Below are positions 49,405-60,500 of a stretch of DNA of 64,000 nt, piece after piece. Origin of the DNA: Acidimicrobiia bacterium. GTDB taxonomy: Bacteria > Actinomycetota > Acidimicrobiia > Spongiisociales > UBA5794. Position numbers and translations under genes: made by a program. Location of the stretch: NCBI GenBank assembly GCA_030065575.1, contig JASJDZ010000003.1, forward strand, positions 1-64,000, written 5' to 3'. How positions within the stretch are numbered: position 1 is the first letter of the stretch; the number at the start of each line of letters is the position of its first letter. The notes under the pieces are model-generated. The model saw only the letters and a list, made by a program, of their open reading frames with translations, was not told the origin of the DNA and made no database searches.

Positions 49405-50064
49405 CTAGAAAAGCCGCAGCATGGGCGAATCAACGCCTCGGAGTTCGTCGTAGTCGATTTCGATGCAACCGATGTCTCGATCCTCGGCGAGCGTTCGCGC
49501 TTGCGGCTTGATTACCTGGGCCACAAACAGTCCCCGGACCGGCGCCAGCCGCTCGTCCCGGTTGAGGAACTCGAGATAGCGGGTCAACTGCTCTACCCCA
49601 TCGATCTCGCCACGTCTCTTGACCTCTACGGCAACCACGCGTTCGTCGGCGTCGCGGCAGAGCAGATCAACCGGGCCAATCGGCGTTGCGTACTCTCGCC
49701 GAATCAGTTCGAGGCCCCGCTCGATGAACTCTGGAGTCTCTGCCAGCAGTCGCTGCAGTTCTAGCTCGACACCGTCCTTCTGCAGGCCGGGGTCCTCCCC
49801 CATCTCATAGGAGGTCTCGAAGTGGATCTCGCCAAACGTGATCGTCAGCGTCTCCCCTTTCGGATTAGCGACGATCCAGCGGCCGTCCTCTTCGATGAGC
49901 TGGTTGGGCGCGTTCATCCAGTTGAGGGGCTTGTATGCACCTCCATCGGCGTGCACGGCCACACAACCATCTGCCTTGACCATGACCAGCCTGGTGGCCA
50001 TGGGGAGATGGGCACTGAGCCGCCCGTCGTAGTCAACCGTGCATTCCGCAACAACGATGCGCAT
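49405..50064 (-). CDS. nucS: Endonuclease NucS/EndoMS (non-canonical mismatch repair)
   Basis: [40 protein letters not shown] catalytic region; C-terminal SPMLRLF. Confidence 0.95.
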   Translation of the reverse strand: MRIVVAECTVDYDGRLSAHLPMATRLVMVKADGCVAVHADGGAYKPLNWMNAPNQLIEEDGRWIVANPKGETLTITFGEIHFETSYEMGEDPGLQKDGVELELQRLLAETPEFIERGLELIRREYATPIGPVDLLCRDADERVVAVEVKRRGEIDGVEQLTRYLEFLNRDERLAPVRGLFVAQVIKPQARTLAEDRDIGCIEIDYDELRGVDSPMLRLF

Positions 50065-50258
50065 AGGAACCTACGGTAACGCGGCTGGATTGGGAGATGC
50101 TCCGTCCGGTAGCGCTGGTGATGGCCAGGGCGAGTCAGGGACGCCGATTCCAAGGACGCAGGACGAAGGCGCATTGGACGAAATGCGTCAAGGACGAGGA
50201 CGCAGAAAGCGGCGTTACTGGCCGCCTCTGGGCACAGCAAGCGTTGCCGGTCGGAGCA

Positions 50259-51662
50259 TTACCCCACCGATCCTTCCATCTGCAACTCGATGAGACGGTT
50301 CAGCTCAACGGCGTATTCCATCGGAAGCTCGCGAACGATCGGCTCGATGAACCCGGCAACGATCATCGCCGTTGCCTCCTCTTCGGAGAGCCCGCGACTC
50401 ATCAGATAGAACAACTGCTCCTCACCGACCTTGGATACCGTGGCCTCGTGTCCGAGATCCACATCCGACTCCTCGATCTCCATGTACGGATATGTGTCGG
50501 AGCGGGAGTCCTCGTCGAGGATGAGCGCATCGCAACGCACGAACGACTTCGCGTTGTCGGCCTCGTTCTCGACTCGCACCAGACCCCGGTAGGCGGATCG
50601 ACCCCCGCCCTTGGAGATTGACTTGGAGGTGATCAGCGAGGACGTATTCGGCGCAGCGTGCACCATCTTGGCGCCGGCATCGAGATGTTGTCCTGAGTTG
50701 GCAAATGCAATGGACAGCACCTCGCCATGAGCACCTTCTTCCATCAGCCAAACGGCCGGGTATTTCATGGTGAGGTTGCTTCCCAGGTTGCCGTCGACCC
50801 ATTCCATCGTGGCGTTCTTGTAGGCGGCGGCACGCTTGGTGACGAGATTGAACACGTTGTTCGACCAGTTCTGGATCGTCGTGTAGCGACAGCGGCCGCC
50901 TTCCTTGACGATGACCTCGACGACTGCGGAATGCAGAGAGTCGCTGCTGTAGGTGGGCGCAGAACATCCTTCGACGTAGTGACAGAAGGCCCCTTCGTCG
51001 ACGATGATCAGCGTTCGCTCGAACTGCCCCATGTTCTCAGCGTTGATTCGGAAGTAAGCCTGCAGAGGCTCCTCGACGTGTACGCCCGGCGGCACGTATA
51101 CGAAGCTACCCCCGGACCACACAGCGGAGTTGAGCGCGGCAAACTTGTTGTCGTTCGGCGGGATGATCGTCCCGAAGTATTCCTTGACCAGGTCGGGGTA
51201 CTCCCGAACGGCGGTGTCCATGTCGCAGAAGATGACGCCGAGCTGCTCGAGGTCCTCACGGTTGCGGTGATAGACGACCTCCGACTCGTACTGAGCAGTA
51301 ACGCCGGCAAGGTACTTGCGCTCAGCTTCCGGGATTCCGAGCTTCTCGTATGTCTCCTTGATGGCATCCGGGACCATTTCCCAGTCCTTGGCCTGACCTT
51401 CGGTCGGCTTGATGTAGTAGTAGATGTCGTCGAAGTCGATCGTGTCGAGCATCTCTACACCGCCCCAGTTGGGCATGGGCTTGCGCACAAAGCGCTTGTA
51501 GGACTTCAACCGGAAGTCGAGCATCCACTCCGGCTCGTGCTTCATGGCCGACATCTGCCGGATGATGTCCTCGTTGAGTCCCTTCTCCGGCTTGAAGACA
51601 TAGTCTTCTTCGTCGGCCCAGCCGAGCTGGTAGCCGCCGAGATCAATGTCAACAGTTGTCAT
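50259..51662 (-). CDS. sufB: Fe-S assembly protein SufB
   Basis: [87 protein letters not shown]. Confidence 0.96.
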   Translation of the reverse strand: MTTVDIDLGGYQLGWADEEDYVFKPEKGLNEDIIRQMSAMKHEPEWMLDFRLKSYKRFVRKPMPNWGGVEMLDTIDFDDIYYYIKPTEGQAKDWEMVPDAIKETYEKLGIPEAERKYLAGVTAQYESEVVYHRNREDLEQLGVIFCDMDTAVREYPDLVKEYFGTIIPPNDNKFAALNSAVWSGGSFVYVPPGVHVEEPLQAYFRINAENMGQFERTLIIVDEGAFCHYVEGCSAPTYSSDSLHSAVVEVIVKEGGRCRYTTIQNWSNNVFNLVTKRAAAYKNATMEWVDGNLGSNLTMKYPAVWLMEEGAHGEVLSIAFANSGQHLDAGAKMVHAAPNTSSLITSKSISKGGGRSAYRGLVRVENEADNAKSFVRCDALILDEDSRSDTYPYMEIEESDVDLGHEATVSKVGEEQLFYLMSRGLSEEEATAMIVAGFIEPIVRELPMEYAVELNRLIELQMEGSVG

Positions 51663-51849
51663 GTCAGGACCCTTTCGAGTGTCTCAGAATCAATTACCAC
51701 TATAGCGATAGGACAATCTCTGCCTTACCGGTGATAACCGGCGCAGATTGTGGCGTATTCCGAGCCCGATCGCCAATAGTTTCAGGCATGTGCGGCGTAG
51801 ATGTCCGCATCGTCGCTCGCTGTCGAAGGCCAGAGGTTTGGGGACCTCG

Positions 51850-51914
51850 GATGATGCCGCCGGAACGGCGGTGTGGGAGTGGGGGGAAGACCGGTTCCGC
51901 CCCGGCGGATCATC
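51850..51914. repeat. Long imperfect inverted repeat in the sufB divergent intergenic region
   Basis: GATGATGCCGCCGGAAC pairs with GTTCCGCCCCGGCGGATCATC. Confidence 0.65.
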
Positions 51915-51988
51915 CGTGGTACCTGGTATAACGTCGTGGCAGGCGATTTTGATCCCGGGAATGTCCCGGACACGACTATGGACGGAGA

Positions 51989-52456
51989 TTGTCGATGCCG
52001 GTGCTGGTCATTGGGGCAGATACGAGATTGGGGCACGCCATCGTCCCGGCGCTCCAACCCGCGTCCGGCGAGATCCGCCTGTTTGCCTCTGATCCCGAAG
52101 CGGTGGACGGATATCGCAGCTTCGCCAAAGTGGCGGTCGGCGACATCAGTGACGGCACCCATGTCGGTGGAGCTGCGATTGGTGCGTTCTGCGCCATCGT
52201 CATCGTCGCCGCCGCCCACGACGAGCGGGAACGCCACTTCGCTCGTGATGCCGAGGAGCTCTTCGCTCAGTGGGCCGACGGCCTCGCCGACGCGGGAATC
52301 CGTCGCGTGATCGTGGTCGGAAGCGACGACGAGTTGCCCGAGCGGGTTCGCCTCGACGAGATCGGAGCCGAGTACGTCTTCGTGAGCACCTCGGGCCGGG
52401 ACACCGGTGCGATACTCGCCGACGTAGCCGACGCCGAGGCGGCCGAGCGCCTCTAG
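51989..52456 (+). CDS. Small NAD(P)-binding (Rossmann)-like protein
   Basis: MPVLVIGADTRLGHAIVPALQPASGEIRLFASDPEAVDGY; Rossmann-like N-terminus, no catalytic SDR motif seen. Confidence 0.65.
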   Translation: MSMPVLVIGADTRLGHAIVPALQPASGEIRLFASDPEAVDGYRSFAKVAVGDISDGTHVGGAAIGAFCAIVIVAAAHDERERHFARDAEELFAQWADGLADAGIRRVIVVGSDDELPERVRLDEIGAEYVFVSTSGRDTGAILADVADAEAAERL

Positions 52457-53679
52457 AAGATCTCAGCGCACCAGGGAGCAACCGAGCCGCGGAACATCAT
52501 GTCGAGCAGCGATATCGCTTCCGGTCCCCCGGCTATGCGTCCCACTCGAGCCAGCCCCCGCGCATCAGATCCGCCCAGGTAGAGCGCCCCGAGCGTTGCC
52601 ACGTCCATGGCAACGTCTCCTTCGCCGCTGACCCGCTCACATGAGCCCACTCCCCCGTCGACCTCGAGCCGATAGGTGCCCTCGTTCCATTCCGCAAAGG
52701 CATCCGACAGCGATATCGTGATCCCCCCGTCACGGCTGTAGGTTCTCTTCCCTAGCGCATCGAGGACGTCGATCAGCCGGATCCAGAGGCTGTCGTGGAG
52801 GCTGGTCGTGTTTATCCCGCGCCCGTCGTTGAAGAGATGGTCGAGCGGATCGTCAACCGGAAGATCCCAGTGCTTGACTATCGGGAACAGATCGATGTTG
52901 CTTGCGTAGTGCCAGAGACCCCGATAGGCGGCATCGCTGGTTGCGATGATCTCCCGAATCCGCACCTCGCCCTTGAAGTCTTCCCAGTTCGCCTTCTGCC
53001 TATAGGTCATGTACCCGGCCGGCTCTCCTGCTACCTCAGCGAGTGCATGGCGCAGAGCGCTGGCACCGTCCCGGTACTTCTCCGGATCGTAGAAGAGCCG
53101 GTACTTCCACCAGGTCTCGGATCGCTGGAACATGCCGGGGCGCTCGGCTTGGACCGCGGCAAACAGGGGAGGTAGCAACTCAGCCGCCTCCTCGGCATCG
53201 ATGAGTCGCACCGTCGACCCCACTTCAGCCTCCCCACGACCTACCTGTCGGGCGTCGTATTTGATCGATCGAATCGAAACCGCCGGTCCGTATCCGAACC
53301 TTCCGTATATCGGCACCTCTGATGCCCACAGCCCACCCAGTGGCTCACCGCGCTCACGTGCCATGTCGATATGGCGACGCATCATCGCGGTCAGGATGCC
53401 CTGCCGAGTGTGTGTGGGTTGCACAGTGATGATGGTCAGACCGGACATGGGAACCTGCGCACCACCCGGAACCGTGACGGTCAGTTCGAAGTCGCCGCCG
53501 GTGCCGACAATGTCGTCGCCGTCGTAGACGGGATACATCCGATCCTGATCGAAGGTCGATTTGAACCGCTCCCTGCTCTGCTCGTCGTCGCGGTCCAGAT
53601 CTTCCCCGAAGCCCGACGCAATAGCCTGGCGAAACGTGTCCAGCTCGTCCGCAACGAGTTTGCGAATCTCATAACTCAT
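52453..53679 (-). CDS. GNAT N-acetyltransferase, Eis-like with C-terminal SCP2-like domain
   Basis: MSYEIRKLVADELDTFRQAI, GLTIITVQPTHTRQGILTAMMRRHIDMARERGEPLGGLWASEVPIYGRFGYG. Confidence 0.9.
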   Translation of the reverse strand: MSYEIRKLVADELDTFRQAIASGFGEDLDRDDEQSRERFKSTFDQDRMYPVYDGDDIVGTGGDFELTVTVPGGAQVPMSGLTIITVQPTHTRQGILTAMMRRHIDMARERGEPLGGLWASEVPIYGRFGYGPAVSIRSIKYDARQVGRGEAEVGSTVRLIDAEEAAELLPPLFAAVQAERPGMFQRSETWWKYRLFYDPEKYRDGASALRHALAEVAGEPAGYMTYRQKANWEDFKGEVRIREIIATSDAAYRGLWHYASNIDLFPIVKHWDLPVDDPLDHLFNDGRGINTTSLHDSLWIRLIDVLDALGKRTYSRDGGITISLSDAFAEWNEGTYRLEVDGGVGSCERVSGEGDVAMDVATLGALYLGGSDARGLARVGRIAGGPEAISLLDMMFRGSVAPWCAEIF

Positions 53680-53767
53680 GGCCTGCACGCTATCAGGCTC
53701 GGCGAGTCGGGCGTCATCGGGTATCGCTTGCCCCTCCTAGGCTCGTGTCAGCCAAGAGGAGAGAAAC

Positions 53768-54556
53768 GTGCATCCAGTTCGCATCGCAACCCAGATTCAC
53801 CCGCAGCACGCCGACTACTCCGACATCCGTCGGACCGTCGCCAGGGCCGAAGAACTCGGCGTGGACATCGTCTACAACTGGGATCACTTCTACCCGCTCT
53901 ACGGCGATCCCGATGGCAAGCATTTTGAGTGCTGGACGATGCTCGGTGCCTGGGCTGAGCAGACCACCAACATCGAATTCGGGGCCCTGGTCACCTGCAA
54001 CTCGTACCGCAACCCGCAGCTGCTGGCCGACATGGCGCGCACGGTCGACCACATGTCCGGGGGGCGTCTCATCCTCGGCATCGGCTCCGGATGGTTCCAA
54101 CGCGACTACGACGAGTTTGGCTACGAGTTCGGTACTGCTCCCAGCCGTCTCCGCGACCTCGACGCCAACCTGCCGTTGATCAAGGAGCGCCTCGCCAAGG
54201 GGAATCCGGCCCCGACGAGGAAGATCCCGATACTGATCGGTGGCGGCGGTGAGAAGGTAACGCTACGTATCACCGCACAGCATGCCGACATGTGGCACTT
54301 CTTCGGGACCCCGGAGCAAATGGGTCGCAAGGCCGGCATTCTCGACGAATGGTGCGCCAAAGTTGGTCGCGACCCCGCCGAGATCGAGCGTTCCGCCCAG
54401 GTCGACTACGAGAAGATCACCGGCGATCCGCTCGCCCTTGCCGAGGAGTACTACGCCCTCGGGTTCACCAACTTCACGTTCGGCCTCAACGGCCCCGACT
54501 ACGACTTGACTCCGGTCAAGCCGTGGCTCGAGTGGCGGGACGCCAAGAACGCCTAA
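53768..54556 (+). CDS. LLM-class (F420-dependent type) oxidoreductase
   Basis: NWDHFYPLYGDPDGKHFECWTMLGAWAEQTTNIEFGALVTCNSYRNPQLLADMARTVDHMSGGRLILGIGSGWFQRDYDEFGYEFG. Confidence 0.93.
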   Translation: MHPVRIATQIHPQHADYSDIRRTVARAEELGVDIVYNWDHFYPLYGDPDGKHFECWTMLGAWAEQTTNIEFGALVTCNSYRNPQLLADMARTVDHMSGGRLILGIGSGWFQRDYDEFGYEFGTAPSRLRDLDANLPLIKERLAKGNPAPTRKIPILIGGGGEKVTLRITAQHADMWHFFGTPEQMGRKAGILDEWCAKVGRDPAEIERSAQVDYEKITGDPLALAEEYYALGFTNFTFGLNGPDYDLTPVKPWLEWRDAKNA

Positions 54557-57500
54557 CTACGGCGGGCAGTGGCCCGCACCAGGGTGCTGCCGATTGCCAG
54601 CAGCAGCAGGCCGAGGAGGGCGATCCGGCCCAGGTCGGCACCGGTGCGGGGTAGCTCATCGACGGCGACCGAGGCGGAATCGGCATTGTCGCTGATGTCG
54701 ACCTCGGGAACCGGCCCGGTCACTTCGACAACAGCGGTGTTGGTCGCCTCGGATCCGAAGTCGACGGCAACGGTTGCGCTCACGGTGATCGTGGCGGAGG
54801 CTCCCGGGTCGAGGTCGCCGGCGAGCACACAAGTCACGTCTTGACCGGCAGCGACACAGTCCCAGCCCTCGTTGTCGAGTGCGGCAACGGGCAGCTCATC
54901 TGGCACGGTGTCGGTGACGGTGATCGGGCCCAAGGCTCGGGCCGGGCCCTCGTTGCGAACCGTGATGGTGAACGCAACCAGGCCGCCTCGCTGTTGGTCC
55001 CCGGCGACGGTCTTGGTCAGCACCAGGTTGAACATACCTACGTAGCCAAAGTCGTTGTCCGCAGAATCGGCTCCTGAGACGACTGAGACCGGCGTGTTGT
55101 GGTCCAGGGTCAAGTCGGGATCGAAAGTCTGCAGCATTGGATCGGGGAAGCCGGCCGAATCGACAACAACCACATAGTCGCCGGCAGGGACATCGACGAA
55201 CACGAAGGAGCCGTCGGGGGACGTTACGACGGCGGCTACTACGGAGTCGTCGCCTCCTCCAATCACGCCATCCGGCCCGGGATCGATCAGTTGCACGGGT
55301 ATCCCACCAATGCCGTTCTCACCGGCCCCGATTGCAGTGTCGGCGTCGGCGTCGTTCCAAACGGTGCCGGAGACGCTGCCGAGGGCCGGGAACGAGGTTG
55401 GGGTGGGATCGTTGTTGTCGGTGGGATCGCCGTTGGCGTCCGGATCGATGTCCGTTCCGTTCTGGGACACATCGCCTACGGTCGTACCCGCCGGGGAGGT
55501 TGCCGTTCCGGTCGCCGTATTCCAGTACGTGCCCAGGTCGGCGCCGGGCTCCACAATCAGGTCGATCACTACGGTGGCCGTCGCTCCGGGATCCATGGTG
55601 TCGGCGCCGGTGAGCAGTGCCGTGTCGGTCATGCCATCGAATGTGGGCGATACGTCGAGCTCAATCGAGCTGACACCGACCAGCGACCAGGCGACGGCGT
55701 CGGCGTAAGTAGCGGCCAGGTCGTCGACCACCTGCACACCGCTGAGCACGACGTCGCCCAGGTTGGCGACGGTGAGTGTGTAGCTCACGTCGAATGATCC
55801 GTCGCCGTTGCTCATCGGATCTACGGGGCCGGACTTGGCGAGCCCGAGCAACGGGGCTTCGGAGAAGGACACCGGCGTCGGATCATCCTCGCCGGGATCG
55901 TCGTCATCGTCGACCGTGCCGTCGCTGTCATCGCCGTCGGAGTCGGGGTCGATGCCATCGGTCGATTGGTCGGTGACGGTGCTTCCACTCGGTGTCTCGC
56001 CACTCACATCTGCGGTGTTGTCGTGGGGACCCATATCCGCACCGGGGGTGAGCACGACTGAGATGCTCACCGTTCCGGTCTCTCCCGGATCCAGCGACTG
56101 GCCTGCTGCCAGCACATTGGCACTCGCCGAGCCGTCCCAGCTCGGATTCGCCGTCAGGCTTCCGTCAATGGCGATCGGGCTCGAGGGATCGAGACCGCTG
56201 AATTGCCCGAGGACATCGTCGGTGAGAAGGATATCGACCAGGGTCACGGAGCCGAGGTTCTCCACCGTGAGGAGATAGGTGACCGTGTAGGTGCCGTCTC
56301 CGAGGCTGACGACGCTGCTGACCGCTTTGGCCAGCCCGATGATGGCCGGGCTGATCGACGCAGCGCTTTCGTCGTCTTCGGATTGGTCGCCGTCGTCATT
56401 ACCGGGAGTGCTGTCCGGGTCGAACTGGTCGGCTGCGGAGACCTGCACCGTGTTCTCATGTTCACCTGGAATACCGGATACCGGCCCAACGACTGCCTCA
56501 AAAGTCAGGGCGATCGTGGCCCCGGCTCCTATCGACAGATCCGCCCAGGTGATGGTGCCTCCCGCCAGGACCCCCGCGTTAGAGATCGAGGAGATGCCGC
56601 CGACACCGGAGGGTAGGGCGTCGGTTATGTCGACTCCTGTCGCATCGTTGGGGCCCCGGTTGGTCACGTTGATCGTGTAGACGACCGTTGCGCCCAGTGG
56701 CGGTGTTGCATCGTCTACCGACTTGCTCACCTCGAGGTCGATCTGCTGGGGAACCAGGCCCGCCGCGTCCTCATCATCCTCGGACTGGTCGCCGTCGTCG
56801 TTGCCGGGAGTGCTGTCCGGGTCGTACTGGTCGGCGGCCGTCACCTCGGCAACGTTGGTGAAGTCCGCGGGCGGAGCCTCCACCGTCGCTTCAAACGTCA
56901 GGTCCACCGAACCACCGGCGCCGATCGTGAGACCGGACCAGATCACTGTGGAGCCAACCGCAGAACCACCGTTCGAGATGCTGCCGATGCTGGAGAACCC
57001 GGAAGGCACCACGTCCTCAACTGCAACACCGGTGGCGGTATCGGGGCCCGCATTGGCGACGGTAACCGTGAATGTGACCACATCACCAACGTTGGGGGAC
57101 GGATCGGAGACGGTCTTGGCCAGCGATAGATCGATCTGCTGCGGCACGACACTTGCGGAGTCCTCGTCGTCTTCGGACTGGTCCCCATCGTCGTTGTTGG
57201 GGGTCGAGTCGGTGTCGTACTGGTCGGCGGCAATGACTTCAGCGAAGTTGGCGTAGTCGGCGGGCGGAGCCTCCACCGTCGCCGCAAACGTCAACACCAC
57301 AGAATCGCCGGCCGGGATCGACAAGCCGAGCCACGTAACCGTGTTGACCACTACAACTCCGCCACCGGAGGCGGCGCCGATGCTGGAGTACCCAGCAGGC
57401 ACTACGTCTGCAACGGCAACACCGGTCGCGTTGTCAGGCCCGGCATTGGTGGCAGTGATCGTGAAGGTCACGACATCGCCTACGTTGGGTGTTGCGTCCG

Positions 57501-60500
57501 AGACGGTCTTGGTCAGCGATAGATCGATCTGCTGCGGGACCAGACTCGCCGCATCCTCATCATCCTCCGACTGATCCCCATCGTCGTTACCCGGCGTCGA
57601 ATCCGGATCGAACTGATCCGCGGAGGTGACCTCGGCAGTGTTGACATACTCGCCGGGCGTACCGGTCGGTGGTTCCACAGTGGCCTGGAATGTCAGCGTT
57701 GCCGAACCGCCCGAGGCGATGGTCAGCCCGGACCAGGTGACCGTGGACCCGACCGCAGACCCACCGCCGGAGATGCTGCCGATGTTGGAGAAGCCAGAGG
57801 GCACAACGTCATCAACAGAGACCCCGGTGGCGTCGCTGGGGCCGAAGTTGGTCACCGTGATAGTGAAGGTCACGACATCGCCTACGTTGGGCGCTGCGTT
57901 GGAAACCGTCTTGGCCAAGTCGAGGTCGGCCTCGAGCGGGGATGCCACGGCGGCGTCCTCGTCGTCTTCGGACTGGTCCCCATCGTCGTTGTTGGGGGTG
58001 CTGTCCGGGTCGTATTGGTCGGCGGCCGTCACCTCGGCAACGTTGGTGTATCCCGCGGGAGGGGCCTCCACAGTCGCCTCAAACGTGAGATCCAACGAAC
58101 CACCTGGGCCGATCGTGAGACCGGACCAGGTGACCGTGTTGCCGGCCTCGCTGCCGCCATTGGAGATGCTGCCGATGGCCGAGAAGCCCGACGGTACGGC
58201 GTCCTCGACGGCCACATCCGTGGCAGCAGCGGGGCCGGCATTGGCGACAGTGACCGTGAAGGTCACGACATCGCCAACATTTGGTGATGGATCGGAGACA
58301 GCCTTGGTGAGCGATAGATCGATCTGCCGCGGCACGGCACCTGCCGAGTCCTCGTCATCCTCGGACTGGTCACCGTCATCGTTGCTAGGAGTGGAGTCGG
58401 GGTCGTACTGGTCGGCGGCAGTGACTTCGGCGACGTTGGTGTAGTCGGCGGGCGGAGCTTCCACCGTCGCTTGGAACGTCAGGTCAATCGAGCCACCCGA
58501 AGCGATGGTGAGACCAGACCAGGTGACCGTATTGCCGGCCGCGCTGCCACCATTGGAGATGCTGCCAATGGCCGAGAAGCCATCCGGTACGGCGTCCTCG
58601 ACCGCAACCCCGGTGGCGATATCGGGACCGGCGTTCGACACTGTGACTGTGAAGGTGACGGTGTCGCCGACATTCGGAGATGCGTCCGAGATAGCCTTGG
58701 CCAGCGAGAGGTCGACCCGCTGCGGCACGGCACTTGCCGAGTCCTCGTCATCCTCGGACTGATCGCCGTCGTCATTGCCCGGTGTCGAATCCTGGTCGTA
58801 CTGGTCGGCGGCAGTCACCTGAGCAACGTTGGCGTAATCGGCAGGCGGAGCTTCCACCGTCGCCGCAAACGTCAGGTCCATCGAACCGCCGGCAGCGATG
58901 GTCAGACCGGACCAGGTGACTACCGAACCGACGGCCGAGCCGCCATTCGAGATGGCGCCGATACCCGAGAACCCGGAAGGCACCACATCCTCAACAGCGA
59001 CCCCGGTCGCACTGTCGGGGCCGGCGTTGGCGACCGTCACGGTGAAAGTCACCACATCGCCAACGTTTGGTGAGGGATCGGAGACGGTCTTGGTGAGCGA
59101 CAGATCGATCTGCTGCGGCACCAGACTCGCCGCATCCTCATCATCCTCAGACTGATCCCCATCGTCGTTGTTGGGGGTCGAGTCGGTGTCGTACTGGTCG
59201 GCGGCAATGACTTCAACGACGTTGGTGAAGTCGGCAGGCGGAGCCTCCACAGTCGCCGCAAACGTCAGGTCCATCGAACCGCCGGCAGCGATAGTCAAAC
59301 CAGACCACGTGACCGTACTGCCAACCGCAGAACCACCATTCGAGATTGCGGCGATGCCCGAGAAGCCATCCGGCACGGCGTCCTCGACCGCAACCCCGGT
59401 CGCAATGTCGGGACCGACGTTCGACACAGTGACTGTGAACGTGACCACATCACCGACATTCGGCGACGCATTGGACACCGACTTTGCCAGCGAGAGGTCG
59501 ATCTGCTGCGGGACCAGGATCGCGGAGTCCTCATCGTCCTCCGACTGATCACCATCATCATTATCCGGGGTCGAATCCGGATCGTATTGGTCGGCAGCAG
59601 TGACTTCGGCAACGTTGGTGAAGTCGGCGGGCGGAGCCTCCACAGTCGCCTCAAACGTGAGGTCCACCGAACCACCGGAAACAACGGTGAGACCGGACCA
59701 GGTGACCGTATTGCCGACCGCAGAACCACCGTTGGAGATACTGCCGATGCTCGAGAACCCAGACGGAACCGCGTCCTCAACCGCAACCGTGGTCGCCGCG
59801 TCAGGACCGGCATTCGACACAGTGACTGTGAACGTCACCACATCGCCAACGTTCGGTGAAGGATCGGAAACGGTCTTGGCCAGCGACAGGTCGACCTGCT
59901 GCGGCATCAGGCTCGCCGCATCCTCATCATCCTCCGACTGATCCCCGTCGTCATTGCCGGGGGTGCTGTCCGGGTCGTACTGATCGGCAGCAGTCACCTC
60001 AGCAACATTGGAATATCCGGCGGGCGGAGCTTCCACCGTCGCCGCAAACGTCAGATCCACCGAACCGCCGGCGGCGATGACAAGACCGGACCAGGCCACC
60101 GTGGACCCAACTGCGGAACCACCGTTGGAGATGGCGGCGATGCTCGAGAAGCCATCCGGCACGCTGTCCTCGACTGAGACACCCGTCGCACTGTCGGGGC
60201 CGGCGTTCGACACTGTGACTGTGAACGTGACCACGTCACCAACATTCGGTGATGGACTAGAAACCGTCTTGGTCAACGACAGATCGATCAGCTGCGGAAT
60301 CGCCGATACCGCATCCTCGTCATCCTCAGACTGATCACCGTCATCGTTGTTGGGAGTGCTGTCGGGGTCGTACTGGTCGGCGGCAGTGACTTCGGCGACG
60401 TTGGTGTAATCCGCAGGCGGAGCCTCCACCGTCGCCTCAAACGTCAACACCACCGAACCACCAGAAGCGATAGTCAAGCCAGACCAGGTCACCGCGGACC

